Assembly: GCA_038228295.1 (NCBI GenBank)
Contig: JBBRPH010000016.1
Location: forward strand, 1 to 64,000
Length of the DNA: 64,000 nt
DNA from: JAICKM01 sp038228295
GTDB lineage: Bacteria > Chloroflexota > Chloroflexia > QHBQ01 > JAICKM01
Direction of reading: 5' to 3'
The position numbers and the translations under genes are program-made. The notes under the pieces were generated by a model. That model saw nothing but the letters and a program-made list of their open reading frames with translations. It was not told the origin of the DNA and made no database searches. Below are positions 1 through 9,212 of the stretch, one piece after another; the first letter of the stretch is position 1; every line of letters starts with the position of its first letter.

Positions 1-1
1 C

Positions 2-3000
2 GATCCGTTCACGAGCTATCTGGCCGCCGTCCAGTCCGCCTTACAGAGCGGCCAGGCCACCGAACACACCTACCGTCCCGCGCTCAAAACCCTGATCGAG
101 GCGCAGGCCGCCGGGCTGACCGCCACCAACGAGCCGAAACGCGCGGCCTGCGGCGCGCCCGACTATGTGGTGAGCCGGCCCACCGCGCACGGCCCGTTGA
201 CGGTCGGCTATATCGAGGCCAAAGACCTCGGCAAGCTGACCAGCGATATTGAGCGCGGCGACCAGATGCGCCGCTACCTCGCCGCCCTGCCCAACCTGAT
301 CCTCACCGACTACCTGGAGTTTCGCTGGTATACCGACGGCGGGCGGCGCGACAGCGCACGGCTGGCAACGGTGGGGCCGGGCGGCAAGATCACGCCCGAC
401 AAGGGCGGCGCGGCGGCGGTCGCGGCGCTGCTGGCCGCCTTCCAGGCGCACCAGCCCGCGCCGGTGAACAAGCCCGCCGACCTAGCGCGCCGCATGGCCC
501 GCCTGACCCACCTGATCCGCGACATCATCATCACCGCCTTTACCGAGGATCAAGCGTCGCCGCTGCTCAAAGGCTGGCGGGCGGCGTTCGCCCAGGTGCT
601 GATCGCCGACTTGGATCAGCCGGGGGTGGAAAAGACCGCCGAGTTCGCCGATATGTTTGCCCAGACGCTGGCCTACGGCCTGTTTTCGGCGCGCATCATG
701 GACCCCACCCCGGCGACCTTCACGCGCCAGGAGGCGCAGGAGTTAATCCCGCCGACCAACCCGTTCCTGCGCGACTTTTTCTACGCTATCTCCGGTCCCA
801 AGTTGAAAGACGAGCCGTATGGCGGGCTGGTGGACGATCTGGCGGCGTTGCTGGCGCAGACCGATATGGACGCGGTGTTGGCCGATTTCGGCAAGCGCAC
901 GCGCCAGGAAGATCCGGTGGTCCATTTCTACGAGACCTTTTTGGCTGCCTACGACCCCAAGCTGCGCGAGGCGCGGGGGGTCTATTACACGCCGGAGCCG
1001 GTGGTCTCCTATCTGGTGCGCTCGGTGGACGCGCTGCTGCGGACGCGCTTTGCCCGGCCCGGCGGGTTGGCCGATCCGGTGCTGGTGCTGGACCCGGCCT
1101 GCGGCACCGGCACCTTTCTCTATGCCATCGTAGACCAGATCCGGGCGGGCTTTATGGCCGGCGGCAACGCGGGCCTCTGGTCGGGCTATGTGCGCGAGCA
1201 GCTATTGCCCCGGCTGTTCGGCTTCGAGTTGCTGATGGCTCCCTACGCCGTGGCCCACTTTAAGCTGGGCTTGCAACTGGCCGGGCGCGACCTGCCGCCG
1301 GCGCAGCGCACGGCCTGGGCCTTCGATTTTGCCGGCGATGAGCGCGTGGGCATCTATCTGACCAACACGCTGGAAGGCCCGCACGAGTACGGTGAGTTGC
1401 CGCTGTTTACGCAGTTCCTGGGCGACGAGGTGCAGGCCGCCAATCGCGTCAAAAGCGATACTGAGATTATGGTGGTCATCGGCAACCCGCCCTACTCCGG
1501 CCACTCGGCCAACAAAGGCCAGTGGATCGGCACGCTGTTGCGCGACTACTTTCAGGTGGACGGACATCCGCTGGGCGAACGCAATCCCAAGTGGTTGCAA
1601 GATGATTATGTCAAGTTTATCCGCTTCGGCCAGTGGCGTATTGACCGCACAGGCAGCGGTATCCTGGCCTTTATCAGCAACAACGGCTATCTCGATAACC
1701 CGACTTTTCGCGGGATGCGCCAATCGTTGCTACAGAGTTTCAGCGACATCTATCTGTTGGACCTGCACGGCAACAGCAAAAAGCGCGAAACCGCCCCCGA
1801 CGGTGCGCCCGATCAGAACGTGTTCGATATTCAGCAAGGCGTGGCAATTGCCCTGTTTGTCAAAGAGGCCGGCTACAGTGGTCCGGCGCGGGTGCATCAC
1901 GCCGACCTCTGGGGCGTGCGCGAAAGCAAAGACGGCGACAGAGGCAAATACCCCTGGCTGTTCGGCCACGACCTGACGGATACGATCTGGCAAGACCTGA
2001 CCCCGCAATCGCCTCACTACCTGTTTGTGCCGCAAGAAACCGATTTGCTGGCCGAATATGAGCAAGGCTGGAAGGTCACGGATATAATGCCTGTCAATAG
2101 CGTGGGTATTGTGACTGGGCAGGATGAAAAGACTATAACCCTATCTATTGTAGAAGCTGAAAAACTCGCGCAGTCCTATCACTTAGATGCTACTGTTGTA
2201 AAGCCTATACTTTATCGTGTGTTTGACAAAAGGTACATCGTTTATGACAAACAAGTAGTTACTCGTTCTCGTGACGAGGTAATGCGCCATATGTTAGTCG
2301 GCTCTAATCTAGGGCTTGCTGTGGGTCGTGCGGGACACGTTATTGGGCCGGGTGAGTGGAACATTGTTTTTTGTACACGCTCCATTACTGAGTTTAATCT
2401 CTATAGAAGAGGCGGTAACAACCTCTTCCCCCTCTACCTCTACCCGGCCCCAGAGAAGGCCACGCTGTTTGACGCGCAGGAAGCGACAGCGGCTCCCGGC
2501 GGGCGGCGGGCCAATCTCAACCCGGCGTTTGTGGCCGCGCTGGCGGAGCGCAGCGGGCGGGCCTGGATCCCCGATGGGCGCGGCGACGGCGCGGCGACGT
2601 TTGGGCCGCAAGATGTGTTCGACTACCTCTATGCCGTGTTGCACACGCCCGGCTACCGGCAGCGCTATGCCGCTTTCCTCAAGATCGACTTCCCGCGCGT
2701 GCCGCTACCCGCCGACGGCGCGCAGTTCGCGGCGCTGACCGCGCTGGGCCGGCAGTTGGTCGGCCTGCACCTGCTCGAAACCGCCGCGCCACCCGTCACC
2801 AGCTACCCAGTGGCCGGCGACAACCGCGTAGACACCGTACGCTACACGCCGCCAACCGCCGACACGCCGGGCCGCGTCTGGATCAACGCCACGCAGTATG
2901 TCGCCGGGGTCGCACCGGCGGTGTGGGCTTTCGCTGTCGGCGGCTACACCCCAGCGGAAAAGTGGCTCAAAGACCGCAAAGGCCGCGTGCTGACCTACGC

Positions 3001-3100
3001 CGACCTCACCCACTACGGGCGGCTCGTCGCCGCGCTGGCCGCCACCCTGCCGTTGCTGGCCGCGCTGGATGCCGCGATCCCCGTCTGGCCGCCGGCATGA
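2..3100 (+). CDS. Type IIG/ISP-like restriction-modification enzyme, 5' partial
   Basis: One polypeptide that probably both methylates adenine (N6) in DNA and cleaves it. The frame is open from base 2, so the true start lies outside; 1032 residues are visible. Near the visible N-terminus a PD...EAK pattern (PD at 151-156, EAK at 215-223) fits a PD-(D/E)XK nuclease. The methyltransferase follows: SAM-binding motif DPACGTGTF near 1090-1116 and catalytic NPPY at 1484-1495. The C-terminal third should hold the target-recognition domain. No DEAD-type helicase is seen between nuclease and methyltransferase, so type IIG fits better than full type ISP. Bases 2101-2400 are about 44% GC by hand count, inside a much GC-richer gene. 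The stop overlaps the next start as ATGA, so the two genes may be cotranscribed. Confidence 0.88.
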   Translation, partial: DPFTSYLAAVQSALQSGQATEHTYRPALKTLIEAQAAGLTATNEPKRAACGAPDYVVSRPTAHGPLTVGYIEAKDLGKLTSDIERGDQMRRYLAALPNLILTDYLEFRWYTDGGRRDSARLATVGPGGKITPDKGGAAAVAALLAAFQAHQPAPVNKPADLARRMARLTHLIRDIIITAFTEDQASPLLKGWRAAFAQVLIADLDQPGVEKTAEFADMFAQTLAYGLFSARIMDPTPATFTRQEAQELIPPTNPFLRDFFYAISGPKLKDEPYGGLVDDLAALLAQTDMDAVLADFGKRTRQEDPVVHFYETFLAAYDPKLREARGVYYTPEPVVSYLVRSVDALLRTRFARPGGLADPVLVLDPACGTGTFLYAIVDQIRAGFMAGGNAGLWSGYVREQLLPRLFGFELLMAPYAVAHFKLGLQLAGRDLPPAQRTAWAFDFAGDERVGIYLTNTLEGPHEYGELPLFTQFLGDEVQAANRVKSDTEIMVVIGNPPYSGHSANKGQWIGTLLRDYFQVDGHPLGERNPKWLQDDYVKFIRFGQWRIDRTGSGILAFISNNGYLDNPTFRGMRQSLLQSFSDIYLLDLHGNSKKRETAPDGAPDQNVFDIQQGVAIALFVKEAGYSGPARVHHADLWGVRESKDGDRGKYPWLFGHDLTDTIWQDLTPQSPHYLFVPQETDLLAEYEQGWKVTDIMPVNSVGIVTGQDEKTITLSIVEAEKLAQSYHLDATVVKPILYRVFDKRYIVYDKQVVTRSRDEVMRHMLVGSNLGLAVGRAGHVIGPGEWNIVFCTRSITEFNLYRRGGNNLFPLYLYPAPEKATLFDAQEATAAPGGRRANLNPAFVAALAERSGRAWIPDGRGDGAATFGPQDVFDYLYAVLHTPGYRQRYAAFLKIDFPRVPLPADGAQFAALTALGRQLVGLHLLETAAPPVTSYPVAGDNRVDTVRYTPPTADTPGRVWINATQYVAGVAPAVWAFAVGGYTPAEKWLKDRKGRVLTYADLTHYGRLVAALAATLPLLAALDAAIPVWPPA

Positions 3101-5448
3101 GCCGACAACGCCTGATCAGCGCGCTGTTCCTCGCGTCGGGCGCGGCGGGGCTGATCTACCAGGTGGTGTGGTCGCGCGAATTGGTGCTGGTGTTCGGCAA
3201 CACCACGCAAGTCATCGCCACCATTGTGACGGCGTTCATGGCCGGGCTGGGGCTGGGCGGCTGGGTGGGCGGCCGCTGGGCCGCGCGCACCGATCAGCCG
3301 CTGGCCCGCTATGGGCGGGTGGAGATCGGCGTGGCGCTGGCGGCGCTGGGGCTGCCGTTGGGCTTCGGGGCCATCGGCGATCTGTACCGCGCCGCCTATC
3401 CCACGCTCGACGCGCCCGCGCTCACCGCGTTACGCTTCGCCCTGGCCCTGGTCGCCGTCACGCCCGCCACCTTCCTGATGGGCCTGACCCTGCCGCTGCT
3501 AACCCAGGCACTGGTGCAGCGCCTGGACGACGCGGGCCGCAGCCTGGGCGCACTCTACGCCGCCAACACCGCCGGCGCGGTCCTCGGCACGCTGATCGCC
3601 GGCTTCGTGCTGATCGAATGGCTGGGGCTAACCGGCACCAGCCTGGTCGCTGTCGCGCTGAACCTGCTGGCCGGCGGCGGTGCCCTAGCCCTGGCCCGCA
3701 CGGCCGCCCGCTCCCCCACCCCCTCCCCTACGCGGGGAGGGGAGCTAGACGACGGCACGGTGCAAACTCCCCCTATGCAGGGCGGGGAGCTAGACGAGTA
3801 TGTAGTGCAAACTCCCCCTTCCCGCGTAGGGAAGGGGGTTGGGGGGTTAGGGCCGGCCCCGCGCCGCCTGATCTTGGCCGCCACCTTTATGTCGGGCTTC
3901 ATCGCCCTGGCGCTCGAAGTGCTGTGGACGCGGATGCTGGCCGAAGGGTCGGGGTCGCGCATCTATATCTTTGTCGCCATCCTCGCCGTCTACCTCAGCG
4001 GCATCGCGGGCGGCAGCGCGCTGTATCGCCGGCGCAGCAGCGCGGCACGCGACACGCTGACCACGCTAGGCGGCTGCTTTGCCGGCATCGGTGCCGTCGC
4101 CGGCCTCACCGTGGTGGTGGGCAGCGGCGTGCTGGGCAACGGTCCCTGGATCGGCAGCTACGCTACCCTGCTGCCGGCCACCTTATTGATGGGCTATGCG
4201 TTTCCCTTATCCGGGCGGCTGATCACGCCCAGCGTGGCGCAGGCCGGGCACAGTATCGGCCTGCTCTACACCTGGAACACGCTGGGATCGATCCTGGGGT
4301 CGGCGGCGGCGGCGTTCCTGCTGGCCGGGCTGCTCGGCACCAACGCCTCGATCCTGCTGCTGGCGGCGGCCGGCCTGCTGCTGGGGGCCGTGCTGATCGC
4401 GGCGGATGCGCGCCCAGCCACCCGGCGCAGGCCGTGGGTGGCCGCGCTGCTGGCGGCGGCGATCCTCAGCGTGGCCGGCACCCTCAGCGGCGCACCCATC
4501 ACGCGCACGATCACCGAAAACGATCTGCGCCGGCAGGGACTGCCGACGACACATCAGGAGGACAGTCTGGCGACGGTGGACAGCGTGGGCGGCGCAGCGG
4601 CCCAACGACGGCTTTACGTCGGCGGCGTGGGCATGACCGCGTTAAGCATTGACACCAAGCTGATGGCCTACCTGCCCAAAGCCGTGCGCCCCGCCGCGAC
4701 CGATGCGCTGGTTATCGCTTTCGGCATGGGGTCCACCTACCGCTCCGACCTTATCCTGGGCCTGCACACCGACGTGGTGGAACTCTCGCCGTCGGTGCCG
4801 AGCCAGATGCCGGTCTTCTACCCCGATGCCGAGCAATACTTGCACCATCCCAACGGCCGCATCATCAACGCCGACGGGCGCAATTATGTGCTACTCAGTC
4901 GCAAGCAATACGATATGATCGCCGTGGACCCCGCCCCGCCGATCCAGAGTGCGGGCACCGTGGTACTCTACACGCAGGAGTTCTTGACGCAAGGCCGGGC
5001 GCGCCTGAAACCGGGTGGCGTGTTTATGCTCTGGATTCCGTATGATGAGACGTTGCCCGACTTCAAGGACCACATCCGCACCTTCCGGGCGGTGTTTCCG
5101 CACGTCGAATTGCTGTTCGGACCCGCGCGCTACGGCACCTATATGCTGGGCTCCACGGCCCCGCTGACCTGGGATAGCGCGACCATCGCGGCGCTGTTCG
5201 GTAGCCCCGGCGCGCAGGCCGATCTCGCCGGCGCGCCCGACTTCGCGCCCCAGTCGGGCGCGGCCTGGGCGGCCACCGTCCCGCGCCTGCGCTGGCTGGC
5301 CGACGCGCAGGTGGATGCGTTTGTCGGCCCCGGCTCGCTGATCACCGACGACCACCCGCGCACCGAGTATTACCTACTCCGCAACCTGCTGGCCGCCGAC
5401 AAAACCTACGTCACCGAGTCGCTATTGCGGGCGGCGACGGCCCGATGA
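3097..5448 (+). CDS. Membrane-fused spermidine synthase-like protein
   Basis: 783 aa. The N-terminal two thirds is a multi-helix membrane region beginning SGAAGLIYQVVWSREL, typical of 'fused MFS/spermidine synthase' proteins. The C-terminal third is a Rossmann methyltransferase-like domain (AFGMGSTYRSDL, VVELSPSV, NADGRNYVL, DMIAVDPAPP) like the aminopropyltransferase fold. Real aminopropyl transfer is unproven for this family. The start is the ATG in the ATGA overlap with the upstream stop; longer in-frame extensions would lie inside the restriction gene. Residues about 205-252, between two membrane blocks, are encoded by a G/C-run palindromic repeat (3711-3853) and look inserted. No obvious link to the polyamine operon at 16-19 kb. 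Confidence 0.85.
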   Translation: MSRQRLISALFLASGAAGLIYQVVWSRELVLVFGNTTQVIATIVTAFMAGLGLGGWVGGRWAARTDQPLARYGRVEIGVALAALGLPLGFGAIGDLYRAAYPTLDAPALTALRFALALVAVTPATFLMGLTLPLLTQALVQRLDDAGRSLGALYAANTAGAVLGTLIAGFVLIEWLGLTGTSLVAVALNLLAGGGALALARTAARSPTPSPTRGGELDDGTVQTPPMQGGELDEYVVQTPPSRVGKGVGGLGPAPRRLILAATFMSGFIALALEVLWTRMLAEGSGSRIYIFVAILAVYLSGIAGGSALYRRRSSAARDTLTTLGGCFAGIGAVAGLTVVVGSGVLGNGPWIGSYATLLPATLLMGYAFPLSGRLITPSVAQAGHSIGLLYTWNTLGSILGSAAAAFLLAGLLGTNASILLLAAAGLLLGAVLIAADARPATRRRPWVAALLAAAILSVAGTLSGAPITRTITENDLRRQGLPTTHQEDSLATVDSVGGAAAQRRLYVGGVGMTALSIDTKLMAYLPKAVRPAATDALVIAFGMGSTYRSDLILGLHTDVVELSPSVPSQMPVFYPDAEQYLHHPNGRIINADGRNYVLLSRKQYDMIAVDPAPPIQSAGTVVLYTQEFLTQGRARLKPGGVFMLWIPYDETLPDFKDHIRTFRAVFPHVELLFGPARYGTYMLGSTAPLTWDSATIAALFGSPGAQADLAGAPDFAPQSGAAWAATVPRLRWLADAQVDAFVGPGSLITDDHPRTEYYLLRNLLAADKTYVTESLLRAATAR
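3711..3853. repeat. Palindromic G/C-run element inside a coding region
   Basis: Two direct copies of a unit (GGGGAGCTAGACGA, about 7 variable bases, GTGCAAACTCCCCCT) start near 3739 and 3784. They are flanked by arms that pair: CCCCACCCCCTCCCCTACGC on the left and GCGTAGGGAAGGGGGTTGGG on the right. The reading frame stays open through the element. A related right arm (GTAGGGAAGGGGG...GGTTAGGGC) lies inside the PucR gene at 28814-28841, so this is a dispersed repeat rather than gene sequence. Confidence 0.75.
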
Positions 5449-5455
5449 TGGGTCG

Positions 5456-5477
5456 TCGCCCGGCAGTGGCCGGGCGA
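5456..5477 (+). terminator. Hairpin after the membrane-fused synthase gene
   Basis: TCGCCCGGC (5456-5464) and GCCGGGCGA (5469-5477) form a perfect 9-bp stem with a 4-base loop, 8 bases after the stop. There is no T run, so termination strength is uncertain. It lies between convergent genes. Confidence 0.45.
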
Positions 5478-5552
5478 GGGTCATAAGTTGGTGGGAGGTC
5501 GGCCGTTAATCGGCAGGCGTCAACTCGGAATTCAGAACGCAGTCAAAGGCCG

Positions 5553-7055
5553 TTAGGCGTATTTGGCCGAAATGACGTATTTGCCGTCGCCCAAAGAGAA
5601 GTCCTTATGGAACGCGCTAAACGGGTAGCTCCAACTCGGCCCACCGGTGGGGTTCGATCCGGTCACGGCATCAATTTCGAGGTTAAAGTTGATGCTGGCG
5701 CTCCCCACGATGATCGCCGGATCAAACACATCGTTCAGGCGGAGGGTCACATCGGTGCTATTACCGTTGTTCAGCCGGAACTCCTGGCGCGCCGCGACCT
5801 TGCTACCGGCCACGCTGAGGAACATATGGTCGCGCCCGATGTTGCCGTGTGTGACCACCACCGTCAACTTGATGGTAAGCGTGGGATTCTTTTGCCGCAG
5901 CGCTTCTACAGTATTGGTGTAGGAGGTGGGGTCATTGGCTTTCGCTCCCGGCAGATTGTCCATCAGCGTGACTGCATCTGCGCCCAGCGCATCGGCTAGG
6001 GTCGGGAAGTTGATCCAGTTTTGGCCGGGTTGGAAGGCCGCGATTTTCCCGTCTACCACCGGCGGCACGTCCGTCGTGGGGGCACTCGTCCCCGCGCCCC
6101 CGACCCCCTTGTGCGCGGCATCAATATTTTTTACCGCCCATGGAATGGCCCATTTGGTGGGGTTGAAGTGGATCAGAGTCCCGTCTTGTTGCGCGCCGAT
6201 GGAGGTGATAAAGCTGTCCTGGCCGCGCGTCTCGACGAGCTTGGCCTTGCCGGTCGTCAGTGGCAACTGCCAACTCGGCTGATCAAAGAGGCCGGCGCTG
6301 CCGTTTTCGTTAAATGTGAGCGTGTCATACGCATGGACATCCGACAGGGTTTGCGGCGGCAAGAAAAAGGGCGCCTGGGCCCGCTCAAAGGCCGGTTCGC
6401 CGGGGGAATAGTGCCCGCGCGCGCCGTCACGGCTCTGGCCCAGCGTAAAATGCTGCTCGATGGGTGCGTTCGCCGCCGCCGCGCCGTCTTCACGGTAGAC
6501 GCCTACACGCTCTGATCCCAGCAGTGACTGCACCGGCCCCACCATGATGGCTTTGCCGGGTCCCAGTTTGACGGCAGGATCAATTTCGACACTCACCGGA
6601 GCTATATTCGCCGCCGGCCCCAGGACACGCACGGTGTCCGTGCCGGCGGGCGCAACCGTGACCGTCCCGGTCAGTTGGGGCTGCCCGCCCTTCACCTTCA
6701 GCATACTGGCGTCGAGCGGTTTGCCGGCGGCCGGCGCACCGGGAGCGGGAGCTGTCGCCGGCGGGGCGACCGGCGGGGTAGGATCGCGCTGAACGGGCAC
6801 GGCTCCGGCGGTGCCCTGGAGCATCTGTTGCAGGGCGCGATTGCCTGCGGTGCGCTGGACGTGCAGCGCCTGGGCCTGGAACACCGGGCTGTTGCCGCGC
6901 CCGCTCATGCGCGAGTCTTGTAACAACGATCCGCCGGCCTGGCTGGGTAAGGCTAGATCGGCTTCAGGCGCACCAGGGGCAGTCTCCGCCTGCGGGCGTA
7001 CCCGCTCCGCTGTATGATCGGCTTCGTGGTGCACTGCGCCGCTATCTTCCGCCAT
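5553..7055 (-). CDS. Uncharacterised protein with eCIS-cargo-like QRTAGN motif
   Basis: 500 aa, function not recognised. Residues 66-80 (VQRTAGNRALQQMLQ) match the short QR-x-x-GN-x-A motif common near the N-terminus of cargo and toxin proteins linked to extracellular contractile injection systems and of DUF4157 proteins. The DUF4157 HExxH peptidase motif is not seen. A Pro/Ala-rich linker (about 85-120) separates this from a beta-rich body. No signal peptide or membrane segment. ATG start with GAGGAGTG upstream. No injection-system structural genes are in the window. The cargo role is inferred from the motif alone. Confidence 0.7.
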   Translation of the reverse strand: MAEDSGAVHHEADHTAERVRPQAETAPGAPEADLALPSQAGGSLLQDSRMSGRGNSPVFQAQALHVQRTAGNRALQQMLQGTAGAVPVQRDPTPPVAPPATAPAPGAPAAGKPLDASMLKVKGGQPQLTGTVTVAPAGTDTVRVLGPAANIAPVSVEIDPAVKLGPGKAIMVGPVQSLLGSERVGVYREDGAAAANAPIEQHFTLGQSRDGARGHYSPGEPAFERAQAPFFLPPQTLSDVHAYDTLTFNENGSAGLFDQPSWQLPLTTGKAKLVETRGQDSFITSIGAQQDGTLIHFNPTKWAIPWAVKNIDAAHKGVGGAGTSAPTTDVPPVVDGKIAAFQPGQNWINFPTLADALGADAVTLMDNLPGAKANDPTSYTNTVEALRQKNPTLTIKLTVVVTHGNIGRDHMFLSVAGSKVAARQEFRLNNGNSTDVTLRLNDVFDPAIIVGSASINFNLEIDAVTGSNPTGGPSWSYPFSAFHKDFSLGDGKYVISAKYA

Positions 7056-7241
7056 CGAGACACTCCTCGCTCTACGTGGCTCCGCTATATAATCGACAAC
7101 CGGCGGGTTCCGCAGGGTGCTACGTGCTTAAAATGCGGCGGTATAGCCCAGGTTACGGGCGGAGAGCCGCTTGGCGGCTCTGCGGCGGGTTTCTCCTCTA
7201 TTATATAACCGGTTCACGCATTATGATAGAGCCGGCAATCG

Positions 7242-7269
7242 TCAATTCAGAACTCAGGACTCAGAACTC
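7242..7269. repeat. Heptamer array just after the FecR-like gene
   Basis: Four heptamers in phase: TCAATTC, AGAACTC, AGGACTC, AGAACTC. They begin six bases past the stop codon of the minus-strand gene that ends at 7275. The period is exactly seven bases. Confidence 0.75.
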
Positions 7270-7274
7270 GTCCG

Positions 7275-9212
7275 TTAGGGAGCCGATAGCGGCGGGCAAG
7301 GCGCGGCGCTGCCCAGGCTGCTAAAGCCGATCTTGAGAATAGTGTGCCCGCTGCCCGGCTCGGCATCATAAAGGATCACGCTGCGCACCAGCGAATCGGC
7401 GGCCCCCACGGTGACATCGGCCCAAGTGCCGGCCGGATAGCCCGACGCCGGCAACAGATGGGCGCGTAACCGACGCACCGTCACGGCATCGAGTTGCTGC
7501 GGCGGCAGTTCGCTCACTGTGGTCGGATCGATCTGGCCCAGCACACGCCAGAGGGTGATCCAGGGCGGCAGGTTGCCACCCGCCTGTTGCTGCCAGGCTG
7601 CCGTGCCATTGCGCCGGAACAACAGGCCGCTGCGCCACTGGTAGTCGCTACGCCCGCTAGGGCCGGTAGAAATCCAGCAGGCGCTATCACCGGACCAAGT
7701 GCCGGCGCTAAACTCCGCCGCCGTCGGGTCCGCGCCGAGCGTGGCGCCGAAGGTATAATTGCCCACCGTGCTCATCGCGGTTACAGCCAAGCCCAGCACG
7801 TCGGCGGGCGGCACAGTGGGCACGCTCGCTGCCGCAGTGGGCGCCGTCCCTGCAACCACGGTCACAGGCGGCAACGTCTGCTCCGCCGGCGGGGTCAGTA
7901 CGATCGTCGCCGTGACCACGCCGGGCAGCGGCGCAGCCAGAGTCGGCACCGGCAGCACGGTGATCGCCGCTACCGCCGCCGGGGTCGCGGGCGGTCCTCC
8001 GCCCAGCGCAACCAACGCCGCGATTTCGGTCGGGTCAATCGGCCCCAGCGTCACGGTGCCGTCGGCCGCTAGGGTTAGGGTTTTGCCGGGACCGAGATCG
8101 GCGGCGGGGCTGCCGGCTGGACCTGTTTGCACGGCTACCGGGCGTGGCGCATCGGCCGGCACGCTGACGCGCGTGCCCCCATCAGGCAATACGGCCACGC
8201 TAAAACTGCTGCCGGTGCCGGTTACGGTCGCGCCGCCGGCGGTCACGGCCAGTGCCCCGCTGCGCCCCGCCGCCGCACGTAGCAGCACCCGCCCATGCGT
8301 CAAGGTCAGCCCGGTGCCGGCTGCATCCAACCGCGCTACACGCACCGTGCTATCGCCGGCGAGCGTCAACAGACCGGCGGCGGTTTGCAGGCGCAGCGTG
8401 CTGCTCAACGCTGTGCGCGCCTCGCTGCCGAGCGGCAGTAGGCTGTTCGCCGCTGCTGCCGTGCTGCAACCGGGCTGGTCCGGACAGAGATAGACGGTGC
8501 CTTCGACTTCCAGCACATGGAGCGCAGCAGGCAGCGCTGCCGCCGGTGTAGCTGTGCCCAGGCCCCGTGTAGCGCTAAGCGCGGCAGCAGGTGTACCTGT
8601 ACCCAGGCCGACAGTGCCTGTAATCAAGGCGGCGGGTGTGCTCGTGCCGCTACCCATCGTGCCGCTAATTGCGGCAGCAGGCGTACCCGTGCTCACGCTG
8701 AGCGTGCCGCTAATTGCGGCGGGCGTGCCGGTGCCCAAGCCGGCGGTGCCTGTAATCAAGGCGGCGGGCGTACTCGTGCCCAGACCCATCGTGCCGCTAA
8801 TCGCGACAGCAGGCGTACCTATGCCCAAGCCGATGGTGGCCGTGACTAGGGCGCCAGGCGTACCCGTGCCGCCAATACCCCCGACCGCCAGCGTGCCCGG
8901 CACCACTGGGGTACCCGTCCCGCTCATCCCCGCCACTGCTGAGGGAGTCGCGCTGTGCACGCCTGCTGCCGGGCCGCTGGGCGATGCGGTGCTGACCGCG
9001 ACGCGCACGGTCGGGCTGCGGCCGGCAGCGCCCGTTGGGACAGCAGTCGCAGGCGGCGCCGGAGCGGGCGGACGGTTCAATACCACCGCGCCGAAGACCA
9101 CCATCAACGCGAGCACCCCAATAAGAACCGCACCGGCCGGCAGCGGGCTACGGCGGGCCGGCGGGGCCGGCGGGAGAGAGGACGCGGGCACGGGGGACGA
9201 CTCCTGAGACAT
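7275..9212 (-). CDS. FecR-like membrane-anchored protein with repeat stalk
   Basis: 645 aa. A short cytoplasmic N-terminus precedes one transmembrane helix (about 25-46, AVLIGVLALMVVFGAVV). A Thr/Pro/Gly-rich stalk with 15-residue repeats (TPAALITGTAGLGTG and variants) follows. Next is a FecR-like domain, about 230-400 (LEVEGTVYL, STLRLQTAAGLLTLAG, TVTGTGSSFSVAV), then another Pro/Thr linker. The C-terminal beta-rich domain (about 480-645) recalls LppX/LprG-type lipoprotein folds. Likely exposed outside the membrane. AAGGAG lies 7 bases before the ATG. The known FecR role is anti-sigma or regulatory, but no sigma factor is adjacent, so a structural surface role is equally possible. Confidence 0.75.
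   Translation of the reverse strand: MSQESSPVPASSLPPAPPARRSPLPAGAVLIGVLALMVVFGAVVLNRPPAPAPPATAVPTGAAGRSPTVRVAVSTASPSGPAAGVHSATPSAVAGMSGTGTPVVPGTLAVGGIGGTGTPGALVTATIGLGIGTPAVAISGTMGLGTSTPAALITGTAGLGTGTPAAISGTLSVSTGTPAAAISGTMGSGTSTPAALITGTVGLGTGTPAAALSATRGLGTATPAAALPAALHVLEVEGTVYLCPDQPGCSTAAAANSLLPLGSEARTALSSTLRLQTAAGLLTLAGDSTVRVARLDAAGTGLTLTHGRVLLRAAAGRSGALAVTAGGATVTGTGSSFSVAVLPDGGTRVSVPADAPRPVAVQTGPAGSPAADLGPGKTLTLAADGTVTLGPIDPTEIAALVALGGGPPATPAAVAAITVLPVPTLAAPLPGVVTATIVLTPPAEQTLPPVTVVAGTAPTAAASVPTVPPADVLGLAVTAMSTVGNYTFGATLGADPTAAEFSAGTWSGDSACWISTGPSGRSDYQWRSGLLFRRNGTAAWQQQAGGNLPPWITLWRVLGQIDPTTVSELPPQQLDAVTVRRLRAHLLPASGYPAGTWADVTVGAADSLVRSVILYDAEPGSGHTILKIGFSSLGSAAPCPPLSAP
8520..8895. repeat. 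45-bp coding tandem repeat
   Basis: About seven copies of a 45-bp unit encoding TPAAxISGTxGLGTx-type 15-mers (one copy is 14 codons). They form the Thr/Pro stalk of the FecR-like protein. Copies differ mostly at third positions and by a few substitutions. Confidence 0.75.

Noticed and set aside
8520..8895. Tandem repeat considered as a CRISPR array
   Set aside because: Units are contiguous, in frame and translated, with no unique spacers.
8497..9207. Repeat-rich plus-strand frame opposite the FecR-like gene
   Set aside because: The 45-bp repeat is open on both strands, but only the minus frame has a TM helix, FecR motifs and a Shine-Dalgarno.
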